DNA of 64,000 bases, from positions 11,098,001 to 11,162,000 of the forward strand of contig NC_053197.1 of NCBI RefSeq assembly GCF_905163445.1, given 5' to 3'. This document shows, in pieces, positions 24,185 through 36,669 of the stretch. Both the position numbers and the translations under genes were made by a program. The DNA comes from Pararge aegeria (Eukaryota > Arthropoda > Insecta > Lepidoptera > Nymphalidae). The notes under the pieces were generated by a model, which was not told where the DNA came from, did not search any database, and was given only the letters and a program-made list of their open reading frames with translations. The number at the start of each line of letters is the position of its first letter. Position 1 is the first letter of the stretch.

Positions 24185-25614
24185 CATCAGAGGGAGGACC
24201 CCCTCAACGAAGGTCAGCTCGTTTTGATTGAGTAACCTCAAGTTTTATATGGACTTTGTTAGTTTAGTAACGACTTTCGGTCATTGTTTACGTGACGCCA
24301 TTCTGAAGATACCACATGATCTGGGCGAGCAGTTTGTGATAATATATTCCTTAGGTCGCGATCCTTTCTATGCCTATCGTGGTGTTTCCCGAAAAACTCC
24401 GCGCGTCAAATGGTTTGATTCAGACAATATTCGCTTGCGTCGCCACTTTTGGTGCAACGCAAACTTCGCAAACATTTGGTGGGTCACTAATGTACGAAAA
24501 CGTCGCCGATGTCAGTGCAATAACATTTTATATCGCCGTTAATGTTTATTAGATAATGTGGCTGTAGCATTACGGTGAGCCCAGTTTAGTTTTAGAGTTG
24601 GAGCCGAGTATCTAAACGAATTGTCGACACTTAATGATATTATCGCTTACTGGTCAACTAAGTTATATCACCGCCGTTATCACCTGAGTAGTCCCATTGT
24701 ATAAATTAACTCTTTCCCCCCGAAATAGCGTAACCGACAAATCAAAATTGTTTCCAAAAGAAGCTTTATTTAAATACTTTTTAAACCGTTTCTGTTGTTT
24801 TTTTTTATGATTTTTCGGTTATGTTCATTCAGCGGTGAAGGCTCGATATATTACCACACTCCTCATAATATGATAATAGGCAGTACTTTAGTTACATAAT
24901 TCGACACTCGATCCAAGTAGCGAAGTGCCTGTTCGGTATCCTAGTGCCATTTTCTATCAACTCGAATCTTACTACTCACTTAACTACAATGTGGAATACA
25001 AAATGTTGACTGCTTAATGTGTAGTATTCTTATTAATCAGAACCTGGAACATATTTAGCTCGATATTTTTTTCTACGCGAAATTTACTGTTGTATTGTGA
25101 TCTCATTGTATTATTAAAGCGTATTTTTTTTAAATGATTATAATCTACCGGTAACAAAATGATTTATGCATATTCATGTGAATAAATGATAACATATTGT
25201 AAAGCACATTGAAGGCCATCATAGCTTCTAATGACTCTAAAGTACATACCATGTCTAAGTCTGCTAATACAATTGTGTTTCAGTAGTTGATTAATGAAAA
25301 AAGGTAATAATGAAAAAAAAACTACTTAAAACGTATTTTGAATAAATTTTTTTATAGCTCTTTTGCAATTAAAGTAATTGTGCGACAATTGTAAGCTTAC
25401 CGTATATAGGCAACAGTCGCTTTCTTGATAGCAACTTTAATACTTTAATACCCTTTAATACCTCGTTCTATTAAGCAATTTGATCAAGTGGCGAGTAATT
25501 TAATAGCTGAATATGTCTGAACAGCAAAAAAATAGTCGATTAGTTTAGTGAGTGTTTAAGTTCTTTCATACAACTTTGTATTTTTTTCCACATCGCGTCA
25601 TTGCTCATCAGTTC

Positions 25615-25885
25615 CTTGACTAAACAACATGTCGTTTTGGGCCCCTATTTCCAAGGTCAACCGGACGTGGGTCCTTACCACAGTTACCGGGGCGTTTGGA
25701 CTAAACCAATTCTCCAAAAGCCCACCCCAGGCCATAACGTCGAGCCTTGCCGAGGTCTGAGTCCTCGCAGGAGACATCCTCGGGTCGACGCCTTTCCTTC
25801 CCCCTGATATCGTCGAGCACTTGGGTCTGTTCTCATGCCGAAATTTCGCGCTTGCCGTATTTCCCCGGTGACACTGTTGCATTCT
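25615..25885. other. GC-rich island of unknown nature
   Basis: About 270 bases far richer in G+C than the surroundings, with long open frames on both strands (minus 25598-25882; plus 25601-25807 and 25747-25935). No family recognised, and no splice context. Best guess is a fragment of a mobile element; a conserved non-coding block is the alternative. Confidence 0.4.
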
Positions 25886-26029
25886 TAAGGAGTTATGCTG
25901 TCCTTCCGAAAAAGAAAAGGAACCTGTCGTTTTAGTTAGATTTCTTAGCTGACGTAAAATCTTGTGAGAGTATACTTTTTTTGATTGGTAACTAACAATT
26001 GTAGTTACCGAAAATGACGTGCTATCAAT

Positions 26030-26155
26030 TGACTCAGCGTTTCGATGCTGGGTAGAAACCGATAAGAGGGTAATGGGTCTAATATATCTGCCATATCTCT
26101 AAGAGTTTAGCCCCCTACCATCTTAGAGTGCACTGAAAAAAAAAAGAAAAAAAAA
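26030..26155 (+). repeat. SINE family 3, 5'-truncated
   Basis: Reads GGTAGAAACCGATAAGAGGG, TCTGCCATATCTCTAAGAG, CCTACCATCTTAGAG and then an A-rich tail at 26137-26156. Confidence 0.7.
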
Positions 26156-27470
26156 TATGTAGCTAGGTTTTTTGTTACTTAGGCTAGGGTCCAGTTGCGC
26201 ATGTTCATACTTTTTGTATTCAATGATGTATTCAAATGTTTTTGATTTTGTGCGTGCGTGTGATATTGTTTTGTGCTGGTTTACCTTTTAGAATATATAT
26301 TTTTATTAGTTACATTGTTAGAACCATAATGCAATATTATTTTCACACCTAACAATATATCTTCGTATTTACTTTTTCTTATATTTAAATGTATGTTAAA
26401 AGATTGCAAATATTATGTTGTCGTTTTTTTTCATTATTTAAAAACAACACCTTAATTGTCTGTATATATTTACATTATAATATGTATAATTGGTAAGATG
26501 ATTTAAAATATATATCTTTCCATAATGTCTTGAATGATTTTACTTAATTTCTACAGTTGATGTGTTGAATGTATTTAAATTTTATAATGTATAATGTGAA
26601 TTATTTGAAAAAAAATTAAAACCTTCCAATAAATGATAATTACTTCAAATGATAATAATATGATTATTGATAAGGTAGACAGTATGTTTAAACGATAATT
26701 ATATGTATCTACTTGAATTAAAAATCCACTGTTAAGATGAAACTTTTTACTAAATTATTTAAATACTTTCTATTAAGGGCCTACTTAAGGTAATATCAAG
26801 TATAATATTCGAAAATTGTTTACTGACTTTTACACGCAAAAACAATTCGTATCTAACATCTATAAGGTAATCTTTTATTTTGAAATATGTAAGCATAGTA
26901 GTATTTTCGAAAGTATTTTAATAACTGATTAAATGATCTTTACTAATTTTAATGTAGTACAGATTGTATAATTATTTTTGTATATTAACGTAATACTTAT
27001 CCAAAATGTCATAAGATAACAAAAAGTTAAGACAAAAAAAAATATTTTTCAACAATAAAAAATAAAATTATTGTAGGTAAATAATTAATAATTACTACTT
27101 AATATTTTAAATGCGTAAGGGTGTCTCTATTCTATATCTTTTGCGTTAAACCAATCTGGCTGCAATATGCCATAATGTGCATCCTGGGGCAGTCTCTACC
27201 CTAATTCCATCACACAATATGATAATGTGACCAAAAATTTCCGAATGCCTGAAAAGTGCTTTTGAAAACTAATTTCTAAAACAAAAAGTGTTTTCTTTCC
27301 CGGTTTGAGGTCCCAGTTGAGTATTCGACCGTTGAATTGATCGTGTTGACATTTGGCAGAATTAGCCTGCATCTTCACATCTAGACCATATCCTTTGAAA
27401 AATTATCTAAGTGCAATGGGAAAGCGGAACAAAATTCTCGCGGATTACGGGTCAATAAGTAGACAAACGT

Positions 27471-27712
27471 TGATGGCCTAGTGGTTAAGGCCTCGGCTTT
27501 CCTTTCGTGGAATCCGAGTTCGATTTCCACCACTAACTTTTCAGGCTATGTGCGGTTTTATTAAAGAAATTTAAATATCACTTGCTTTAACTGTGAAGGA
27601 AAATATCGTGAGGAAACCTGGGAGTTCTCCATATTGTTCTCAACAGCGTGTGAATTGTATTAATCCGCAATTGGTAGACTACGGTCTTAACCCTTGCCAT
27701 TCTGCAAAACCG
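27471..27712 (+). repeat. SINE family 2, copy with tRNA-like head
   Basis: Head GTTGATGGCCTAGTGGTTAA (box A) and GAGTTCGATTTCCACCAC (box B), followed by CACTTGCTTTAACTGTGAAG, ATATCGTGAGGAAACCTG and CTACGGTCTTAACCC. This copy defines the orientation of the family. The arms do not pair as a tRNA. Confidence 0.8.
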
Positions 27713-28090
27713 CATTAAAAGTCAGAAATTCGCGACTAAGGTCGCCCTACGAAATTGATAATTCGTCCGAGAGAACTAGCTCCATTACAAAGCTATACAA
27801 GACAAGATACATGACACAGACTTTTCCTCTTACCACGGTGTATAGCAACCCAATTGTACCCCACCCAGTTGGTAAAAGAAACATATATATCGATAAGTAA
27901 ATATAAATACATGAAATTATCAGTTCAGTATGCAAAATAATCTGTGTCAAATGCGAACGACGCCGCTATTATTGAGTATTTTTACTTTTCGCACACTGTC
28001 ACTGTCACTTTTTTTATCTGTTTATAAATCCAAGTAGCAATAAAAATGGGTATTTTTATTTAGTTTTTAATTTTGTTAAGTGTTCTGTTA

Positions 28091-28146
28091 ACTGAGTTTG
28101 TGTTTTAAACTTGTATTGACTGAGTTTGTGTTTTAAACTTGTATTG
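28091..28146 (+). repeat. Perfect 28-base tandem duplication
   Basis: The unit starting ACTGAGTTTGTGTTTTAAAC occurs twice without a mismatch. No coding meaning seen; probably a recent slippage or local duplication. Confidence 0.9.
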
Positions 28147-30403
28147 TTATGGGATTTGGTATTAATATCTTAATAATTAGGTAGAGTAAGACAGCGGTTA
28201 AACAATTTTAATATGCACTAGTACAATGCCAATATAAAGCCCGAGTTTTGGTTAAATAATTGACTATCATAAGCTTGAAGTAGTATTATTTAAAAATTAC
28301 AGTTTATGATTCTTAAACAAAACTTCAATAATATCAAAATAATATTGCTTTAAGCGATGGTAGTTAGCCTCCAGATTAGCACCATTCTACAACATTTGCA
28401 ATCGTACAGATGGACAAACAGTTCTAGCGCGGGAAATCGGCGAAGCATTTGTAAGGAATGCAGTGCCACGGTTCAAACTCTACTACTTAAAATTTTATGA
28501 ATGTCTGATGCGACCTAATTAACAGAATTGAAGTGATTAAACCTAACAGCAATCGCTTGCGGTCAGTGACCTACCGTAGCAAATATGTAATTTTACAAAT
28601 TCGGCAAATTTGTAAAATTAACAAATACAGTTCGTCCGAACGTGGCCACTTTTTCGTACTGAAGATCATTAAGAAGAGATGCGATGATAATAAGAAGAAA
28701 TGTTGTTTTCAAGTTAGATTGTTTGAACTGTACGATAGCTAAACCCTGTTTTTACTATCTATGCCTACGTATATTAGCCAACTTTGTATATTATTTATTA
28801 TTTCATTTAATTTTAATAGCAGAAAACCTTTGAAAGTCATTATTGAAAAAAAAAAATACCATAACAATAAAAAAAAGAATATCTCTAACTGCTCAGCTAA
28901 ATAAATGTAGGATTTATGGTACAGTTATTTGTAAAAGCGCTAAGTTCACGTATAGATTTTTAAGGGATCACAGCTCCAGAATTTTCTTCAAATTTCGTTA
29001 TGTGAGTTACTACGAGAGAGACTGAGAAGAAGACTTGGCTTATATTTTGTATTTTTTACCTCCTCACGTCTTCTTTAGCGAACATTTGAAATATTTTTTC
29101 TAATTTATCTAGACAGACCATCGTATAGCAAATTAATATCCAGAAAACTTTTTTTAAGGTATTTTAGTTAATTCTCGCGTACTCAGCTCACTCACGCGTT
29201 ATCGATAGCTAAATAGTTATACAAGGAAACAGTCTGAGGTTTTATATGGATCTGAATTTTATCAAATTTATATAACTGCTTAAGAAGATCTGTCTAGATA
29301 GATACTATAAACAAACACTTCTATAAGTGCCAATAAAAATACGTATATTTATTAAAATTTCCACGGAAATCAATATTTTGGTAGTATATATCAATATTTT
29401 ACTTAGTGGATATTTGAGTGTTTTTTTTAGAATTTGTAAGTAATATTTTATCTCCACAAATAAATGTGTAAAATTTGTTACCTGTCCTACCAAAGGGTGG
29501 TATTACTTTATCACGACCGACGTAGTCAGGGTGAGATTTATCTAAATCAATTTAGGATTGTTTGACGTCTATTATTGTTTGGCTATTACACCTAACCGAT
29601 ATGCCATTGTTTGAAATCGGTCGAGGATTGAGAGATTGCCGATTGTAAACCTTCTTGTCCTTAACTATATGAATAGTACATTAATAGTTCGGACGTTTAT
29701 AACGTTAAACGGATTAGTTAGCTAAACGTTATTAATGTCCAACGAATGATGGAAATTATTCGGTTTTGGTGGATTGATTGAGAGACTAGCACAAGGTTGA
29801 TCTATTATCGTTCGATTTCCTTTACGACCAATCCATCAATGCGTCTATGATCGTCATAGTCATAACACCCTTGGACGTGCACAAGGTGTTTAACTATTTA
29901 GTAGGTAGAAGATAAAATGGTAAAACAAAATGAAACCCGCTATATTGTTACATACGAATATAACTTCATAGTAAAACATAATTTTATTTAAAAATATCAC
30001 ACTGAAGTGAAAGCACTTTACAAATGCGTAAAAGCGTACAGTAATGTTTTTTTTGTAACTCTTATTGAAATAAATTTTCCATTTTATCTGCATATTATCT
30101 ACCCGCTTTGCTCTGGTTGAACGCCTTGTGAACCAGTAACGCCACTCTACTTATTATATAAAACCGTTTCGTATTAGAGATTTCGTGTTAATACTGTATA
30201 ATTTTCCATTTGATCAAAAGTTCAATGTTGTAAATTAACACAATAATTCGAATGTTGTAAATCTCATCACAGTTAAGAATAAATCGTGTGTACGTACACC
30301 TACCTACGTTTTGCACAAAATGTGAAATGTGTAATCTACCGAATCTCTAGAAATAAATAATGTTTGTAATCAAAATCTTGAAGTTTTATTTTACGTTTTA
30401 CAG

Positions 30404-30572
30404 CGACACAGAAAACATTAATAATAATAGTCGAGTGTTTAATATCGACCCGACTAATAATATTATTGATTTCGATACGTTGTCACAAGTTATGTGGGGT
30501 CAGCAGAATGACTTGTTGTTTGAGTTTTGGCAACATTTGACTCAATTTCTTGCTTGTATGATGGATGGCTAG
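30404..30572 (+). CDS. Candidate terminal exon, product not recognised
   Basis: After a good acceptor (TACGTTTTACAG) the frame reads DTENINNNSRVFNIDPTNNI, then SQVMWGQQNDLLFEFWQHLT and a stop after MMDG. Phase 2 if spliced. An in-frame ATG at 30360 would instead make a 70-residue protein. Codon and residue make-up (three Trp/Phe-rich helices' worth, no low complexity) look more like a real exon than chance. No partner exon was found to the left, so the gene cannot be assembled. It could be the end of a gene with a long intron. Confidence 0.35.
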
Positions 30573-30682
30573 AGTGAGGATCGGATACACTAAATGGGAA
30601 TACAATAAGCTCTGGATTTCAGAAAGTATTCAGTTTTATTGTTTTATTACAATCAATACCATCACACGATGGACTTTATAAA

Positions 30683-30791
30683 TGAACGTGGCACAACGTT
30701 GGAATATTTATGCAGTGTTTTGTCAACTTCAACTGACACTCTTCTTTAAAAAAAATACTGCATAAGTGTTCCGACTTGTGTGCCGTTTCAA
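30683..30791. repeat. Imperfect inverted repeat (hairpin element)
   Basis: Arms of about 33 bases face each other: left GAACGTGGCACAAC...TTTATGCAGT, right ACTGCATAAG...GTGTGCCGTTTC, with several mismatches and a loop of about 40 bases. Resembles a small MITE or ancient fold-back. Confidence 0.6.
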
Positions 30792-31032
30792 ATACTATTA
30801 TTTGAAACTTTTTCTTCAATATGTTCCTTTTTTTCTATTGTATAACAAATCCCATCTGAAAATAAAAATTATTTTAAGTCAATGATTTTATTTAATACCG
30901 CCGGTATTGCATTATGTTATTTTGTTATTGGAATTATGTATAAATGTGAAATTGGTCAGTGCTTATTTCTTGCAGCAAAGGATCGACGTTTTCTTTTTGT
31001 TTTGATTTTTTTGATCGATGTCACCTGTGACA

Positions 31033-31195
31033 GACGTGCCGCCAAGCGATTTAGTGTTCCGGTGCGATGTCGCGTAGAAACTGATTTAGGGTATGACTAC
31101 CATACTCCCTTAAAGGTTAGCCCGCATACCATCTTGCCATCATCACTGCCAACAGGTGAGATTGCAGTTAATGGCTAACTTGTAATGGAATACAA
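31033..31195 (+). repeat. SINE family 3, 5'-truncated
   Basis: CGTGCCGCCAAGCGATTTAG, GATGTCGCGTAGAAACTGAT, GGTTAGCCCGCATACC and GTGAGATTGCAGTTAATGGC, ending near the A-rich ATGGAATACAAAG. Confidence 0.85.
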
Positions 31196-31546
31196 AGAAC
31201 CTGTGGTTTTATATATTTTATGACCCACAGTGGATCGAGTTAACATTAGGCTTTTATATTTGTTGACAAAATGTAAGCAGCGAGATAATTTTTGCTACGC
31301 GAAGTAATTTGGACTTAATATGTCTACAATAAACAAGCTTAATTTGATATAATGTGCAACAGTTTGACAACATCTTTATACTTCTTCTGCAATTTAGAAT
31401 AATTATGAAGTTACAAAGAATGCTCCGGTGCGGGTAAGAAAGGTGCGTAGCACATGCGTGCGCGCTGTAAAAAACGTCCGCTCTATTTATTCTGCCTATA
31501 GAAATACACCTACAACGCACCATGATTAAAATTCCTCACAATCTTC

Positions 31547-34153
31547 TCAATAGACAACAAATTCTTCGCGCGAATTCTAGGAAGAAGTTTTATAATGGAT
31601 CGGTGTTGTTCATTGTATATCATGGCCTTCCACAAAGTAACGCATCCAAAAGGTACAATATATATCTACTATCATGGCATGTCTTGGAGAAGTAAGGAGA
31701 GAAAGAAAGGTCTTACCTTAGGAGCATTCTCCGTGAGACAGTTAGATAGGAGAGCTGCTCTTTCGCAGCCTTGGTCGTCATTGCTAATCTGTTCATCGTT
31801 TACTAAAAAAAAAAACAAAATGGCATCCATTAATTTTGTTTACTGGATTTATACCCATTATTATTCTCGGAACTGAGATAATTATTGACGTTGGTCATAG
31901 TCATACCATAATGCTTATCTCAACATGTTTATCTCAGTTCTTAGACATTACTTATTCTACCTAGTAATTTGTTGCCAAGGATTTTTTTTATTTTGGCGAG
32001 GTAAATTATTGCAACGTTTATTGTTTGTTATTAATGTCTAACGCGCTTAGTGCCACGAAGACAAGAACCAAGGTTATGTGTAATGATCCCTTCGTTCCGG
32101 GGCCAGTAACTGTCTTAAAAGTATTTTATATGAAAAGATGACGCTGTTTTAAAGAGGCCTATACACAAGAATACGCCAACCCCTTATTAAATCATGTTGG
32201 AATGTCCATGCACCGTCTCATCGACCCGAGCCTCTTATTGTTATGTATTATTATCGCCATATCTATAGTTCCCGGCCGATTCTAATAACGACTTGTTGTT
32301 TAAAACATGCTGTAAAATCTGTTAGGTATAAAAGGCCCAGGCTTTTTCCCAGGTGTACCTATCTTAAGAGGTAGATTTACCTTTCTCCCTATACATACCC
32401 TTTCTGCAAACTTCGTACAATTTTTTCGCGTTCTCCAGTTTGGTTTTGTCATCAGCGTATTCTCTTTCTGCCATTTTGATTGAGCCGTTTTCATCGAACA
32501 TGCCTTTGTCGTCAACCTACACAATCACTTAAATGTTGTGTACAAAAATAAATATGTACTTTATTACAATTTGTTCACAAAAAAACTTGCAACAAAAAAT
32601 ACCTAGGCTAATTGACCAAGAAGCGATGGAGAGAAATCGGTGTATTTTGTAAGATCCTCTACCTTTTTTGTAAGTCTCTTAAAATGACGCACGACACTTG
32701 GACAGGAACTTATATGATGCTTATTTCGTAGGTAAGTATGCCAATTTGATTTGAAATGTAAACTAGATTTTTTAGCTTACCATTCCTTGTTTCTGCAAGA
32801 CACACTTAACAAGACACTTGACGTTCTTGTTCTCGGCGACGTGTGTGTCCTTCAGCTTTTGAAATTCCTCTCCGGAAACCGGGATTTCCTTGGCGCATTC
32901 TACAGCTGTTTGGACAAAAGATTTCTTAATCTCTTGTTCAGATCGGGCCTGAAATAATATAATGGGTATTAAGCAGTACAACTACATGGCATTTAAATGA
33001 AATAAATTACCTTTTAACGTTAGCAAATACCCGCTAAACCGCTAACCCAGATCGTGGCAGCATGGTTGATCTTACCCACGCAGAAACAGGAGACCTGTTC
33101 CAATCAACTTTAAGGCTGGTAGGGATGATGATGGAATTCAAACAAGTTAAATAGAAGGTTTGACTGGAGGTTGGAGGTAAGGACTGGTTACAATCCTACC
33201 AACAAAGACATGCCACTAAGCAATTTAGCGTTCCGGTACGATGCTGCGTAGAAACTGATTAGGGGATTATATACTTAACTGTCATACTCCTTTACAGGTT
33301 AGCCCGCTACCATCTTAGACTACATCATCGCCTACCGCCAGTGAGATTGCAGTCAAGGGCTACTTGTAATGAAATAAAAAAAAACGTGTGTGTACTTATG
33401 TACACGCGTTAGAAGTTATACTTCTGTGGCGTAATAAGATAAAAATCTTTAATTTTTTATCTTTCACCTTATTCTACTTTTGTAGAAAAAACTACACTAA
33501 CAAAACAAAAAAGGTATTGTTTAAATTATTGAAAGTCAACTGTTAAACCTTTTTTAGAAAAACCAAAATGATGACTATAGCTAAATTCATGGTGTCGGTT
33601 TTCTGTGACCGTAAGCGTGCGCATCGTAAAAATTGACTCTCAGCATTTTTCCCTAACGCGCCAAAAGAAGTATAACTTCATAAAAATTCTTTGGCAACGT
33701 GATTGATAACTTCATATTTAATCTGGTAGTTTGCATGTTCGGCTACTGATTAAAAGATTCTTGTATCATTCCGGCTCAGTCAAAATCTTATATTATATAG
33801 GTATTGGATATATTGAATGAAGATATTTTCCCTTTAAGCACCCGCAGTGAGGACATTGGCGTTGCTACTCTAAGAGTTCAGGTAAAGCCGTTAGTTTCGA
33901 TTATCAGTACTTAAATACATGTGCTATTAATCGTTCAAGTTTCCAACCCGCTTTGGAGCTGAACGGAAGTTCTAAACTCTCTAGAGTTAGATCTATCAGG
34001 TACTTTGACGTTATGAAATTTCAAGCTTGCAAATCACATAATAACGATCCAGGACAACCATCAGCTATCTTGTAACGTAACACTACATCTACTAGTACTT
34101 ACAAACGATGCCCCGATGAAGCAAAAGAAAAATACAAGGCGTCCAAATGTCAT
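31547..34153 (-). CDS. Odorant-binding protein A (PBP/GOBP family)
   Basis: Five exons on the minus strand: 34103-34153 (ATG), 32781-32948, 32399-32516, 31717-31802, 31547-31576 (TGA). 453 bases, 150 residues, phases consistent, GT-AG introns. A signal peptide (MTFGRLVFFFCFIGASF) fills exon 1. The mature part has the six OBP cysteines with spacing 26-3-43-14-8: AVEC, KCLVKC, YEVC and GCERAALLSNC. OBPs are secreted carriers of small hydrophobic molecules, chiefly in sensillum lymph, though many are expressed elsewhere. The exon plan (168-base second exon) differs from genes B-E and resembles gene F. The last exon (reading NSREEFVVY) is very short and is the least certain part. A TATA-like TATATAAC lies about 50 bases before the ATG. 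Confidence 0.9.
33208..33385 (+). repeat. SINE family 3, 5'-truncated, in OBP A intron 1
   Basis: ATGCCACTAAGCAATTTAGC, TTCCGGTACGATGC, TAGCCCGCTACCATCTTAGA and a poly-A end. A scrap of SINE family 2 precedes it at about 33040-33135. Confidence 0.85.
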
Positions 34154-34203
34154 TTTCGGTATATAACTGAATGCAAACTAACTGATTTTACGCCAAAATA
34201 TCG

Positions 34204-34211
34204 TTATATAA
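34204..34211 (-). promoter_or_regulatory. TATA-like box of OBP A
   Basis: TATATAAC on the minus strand, with an initiator-like TCAGTTAG about 30 bases downstream (complement of 34176-34185) and the ATG shortly after. Position fits an insect core promoter. Confidence 0.6.
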
Positions 34212-34214
34212 GTA

Positions 34215-36440
34215 CAAAGTTGTGGATCGCTCGACCGATGTTTATTAAATATTGTTTATTTAAAAGTCGATTAGTAGTTTTCGGTGGCTTTGTTGCGTGT
34301 AATTCCCTAATTGTGGTATTTTTGTAACTAGATACTTAGATATAATCTCGACAGTACACATAAGTAGGTAGGTAGATAATTATTAAATTTTAATTAGGGA
34401 ATTCAGATTTTATAAAGTTTAGGGAAGCGAGGCACAAGCGTAGCTAGAGGGATTCAAGTAGCTGCAATACTACGTCACAGTCTGTCAGTGGCGTGCATTC
34501 CATATATGCATAAAAGTAGTGCTTAGCCAACCCTCAGGGCTTTTCTGGGCCTTCAGATGGGCAAAGATTGGCTTTGAAAATGAAAATAAACTAAAAGTAA
34601 AAAATATATGAAAATGCCATCTTGTTTATACCGGCCACACTTCTATATAAATATGGCGCTCTCTTGATACATATAATTTCAATCTCATATTAGTGAGGGG
34701 AAAATATCCATTGCAGAGTAAATCCATTATTTATCACTCGAATTAAAACGCCCTCTGTACTAAAGTAGTGGCAATGCTGGACAACTCTTGTTGGGCAGAC
34801 GAAATCAAGCAACTCGAAGAGAGCCGCTCATAAGTGGCACAAGACTACAGTATAAAAAAATATTCACGTAATGAGTACTTTTGAAACGCCAAATTTGTAT
34901 GTTTGTGTTTACCAGATTTGATTCGAGTAGAAGCCGGCAAGCATGTTCCTCCAGCTCCTACCCATGTTAGTCGAGCAGAGACAGCGACGACTAGTGCTGT
35001 GACTTTATACGTAAATGAATGATCTGGATCCGATTCCAGGCTTAGGCATATACGAAATTAGATATATGTTTCAGATCTGTTCCCAGTCGTGTGGCATTTG
35101 CGTGAATACTTTGATGATGATGAGTACTCTCATTACTTTTAATTAATAAACTTACCTAGATAGCATAATAAGTACTTATAAGGAGATACCTAGGCATAAA
35201 TCAATCGTTCACCACAAGACAACGCCCGTCCCAATGTGTTTTTTTTTATTCTTCTGTATTTTTATGTGTGCAAATAAATAGTATAAATAAATAATAAATA
35301 AACGCCCAAATCTTTATGCATTCGATTTAGGCGATGCCTAGGTTTAGTATAAACTTGCATCAGAGACGTAGGTAACACATAAAGATTAGGTTACCTACTA
35401 ATGAAGGATAACCGTATATACCTATATACGAATATTCTTCGTTGAGATATACGAACCTACGATCCTTTAGGTTTTAATCCACCTTTTGATAGATAAACTG
35501 ACCAATTGTGAGTTTTTTGAAACTGCTGCTATCCAAGGATTACATAAGCAAAAATTATATAAATGCGTTAATCTACCTACTTCGCTATTATTTACGTATC
35601 ATCATTTTTGTAATTGGAAGCTCGTTGGAAGTTATTAGGTACGTTTCGGGTGACATTGCTCATTATTAAAAAGAATTAACTATAACTGTCATTGCAGTTA
35701 GCATGTCGATTAAGGATCACGATGTCCACATGTCGATTCCCGGGAGAGGCCCGAAATTGTTAGATTCCGACCACCGAAGTTACATTACATACCCTTAGAT
35801 TGGTTTGGATGACAATACATTGTAGCTACGTTTTTTTGAATCTTTCTTAATACGATATAACGGATTCTCAAAAAATTCGGTTCAATTATTTTTTATTCAC
35901 TCATATGATATGGGTATTGAGTGTTTGAGTTTGCTGATGAGAATATGAAAAGTTGGTTTAAAATAAATATTATTTGCGTTTGCTTTTCATCACGAAGGTC
36001 TGACGATTACAGCTTCGGTATTTTCACGCATCGCAGTGTTCTAGGAAACAATTATGCCTTCACTTTACCGTTGAGATATACCTTACAGTTACAGACGGAC
36101 AGTAGGCGATAGAAATACACACGTTTTTCTTGCCTAGCCTTTACATGCAAGTCGACACTGTCATGGTGACATGCCCACTGGCAGTTTATGGGTGCATTAA
36201 ATGCGTTGAATTTTTCCAAACAATGCAATTGCTTATAATTGCGATCACGTTAGACATCCAAATAACCATGAATTAGATACACTGTTGCGGAAAAAAATAC
36301 CGCACAATTCGTTGTAATCACTCGTCATAATAATTATGGCATAGTTTTTAACATAGCTAGAGTTCCAATTATTTCAGAAAATACATACTATTCATAGTTA
36401 TACCTATATAAGAACACCTGGCTAATTAAGCCTACCTACG
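34215..36440. other. Intergenic, OBP A to OBP B
   Basis: AT-rich, with tRNA-like scraps (about 35695-35760) and no supported exon. Confidence 0.5.
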
Positions 36441-36570
36441 CCATCTCTACCGGTGAATTATTAGGATTATGGCAGTTATATTAAACCAATACCCCAAATT
36501 GGTTTCCACGCAGCATCGTATCGGAAAACTAAATCGTTTGGCGGCACGTCTTTGTCGGTAGCGTGGTAAA
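36440..36570 (-). repeat. SINE family 3 fragment, reverse
   Basis: Read on the minus strand: GACGTGCCGCCAAACGATTT, CGATGCTGCGTGGAAACC and GGTATTGGTTTAATATAACT. Truncated at both ends. Confidence 0.8.
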
Positions 36571-36669
36571 TAGCCAAGGCCGAAGCCTCTCACATGACGA
36601 AAATTACATACATTTCCATAGTATTGCCAAAATAAAACACCCAGATTCATGTACCCATAAATTTTATTG

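Larger units (their letters stand above)
24185..30403. other. Gene-poor stretch; 3' UTR then repeats
   Basis: The first part is probably 3' UTR of the receptor-like gene. Then AT-rich unique sequence, a GC-rich block (25615-25885), a SINE family-3 piece (26030-26155), a full SINE family-2 (27471-27712) and a 28-base tandem duplication (28091-28146). No exon could be supported apart from the candidate at 30404. Confidence 0.5.
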
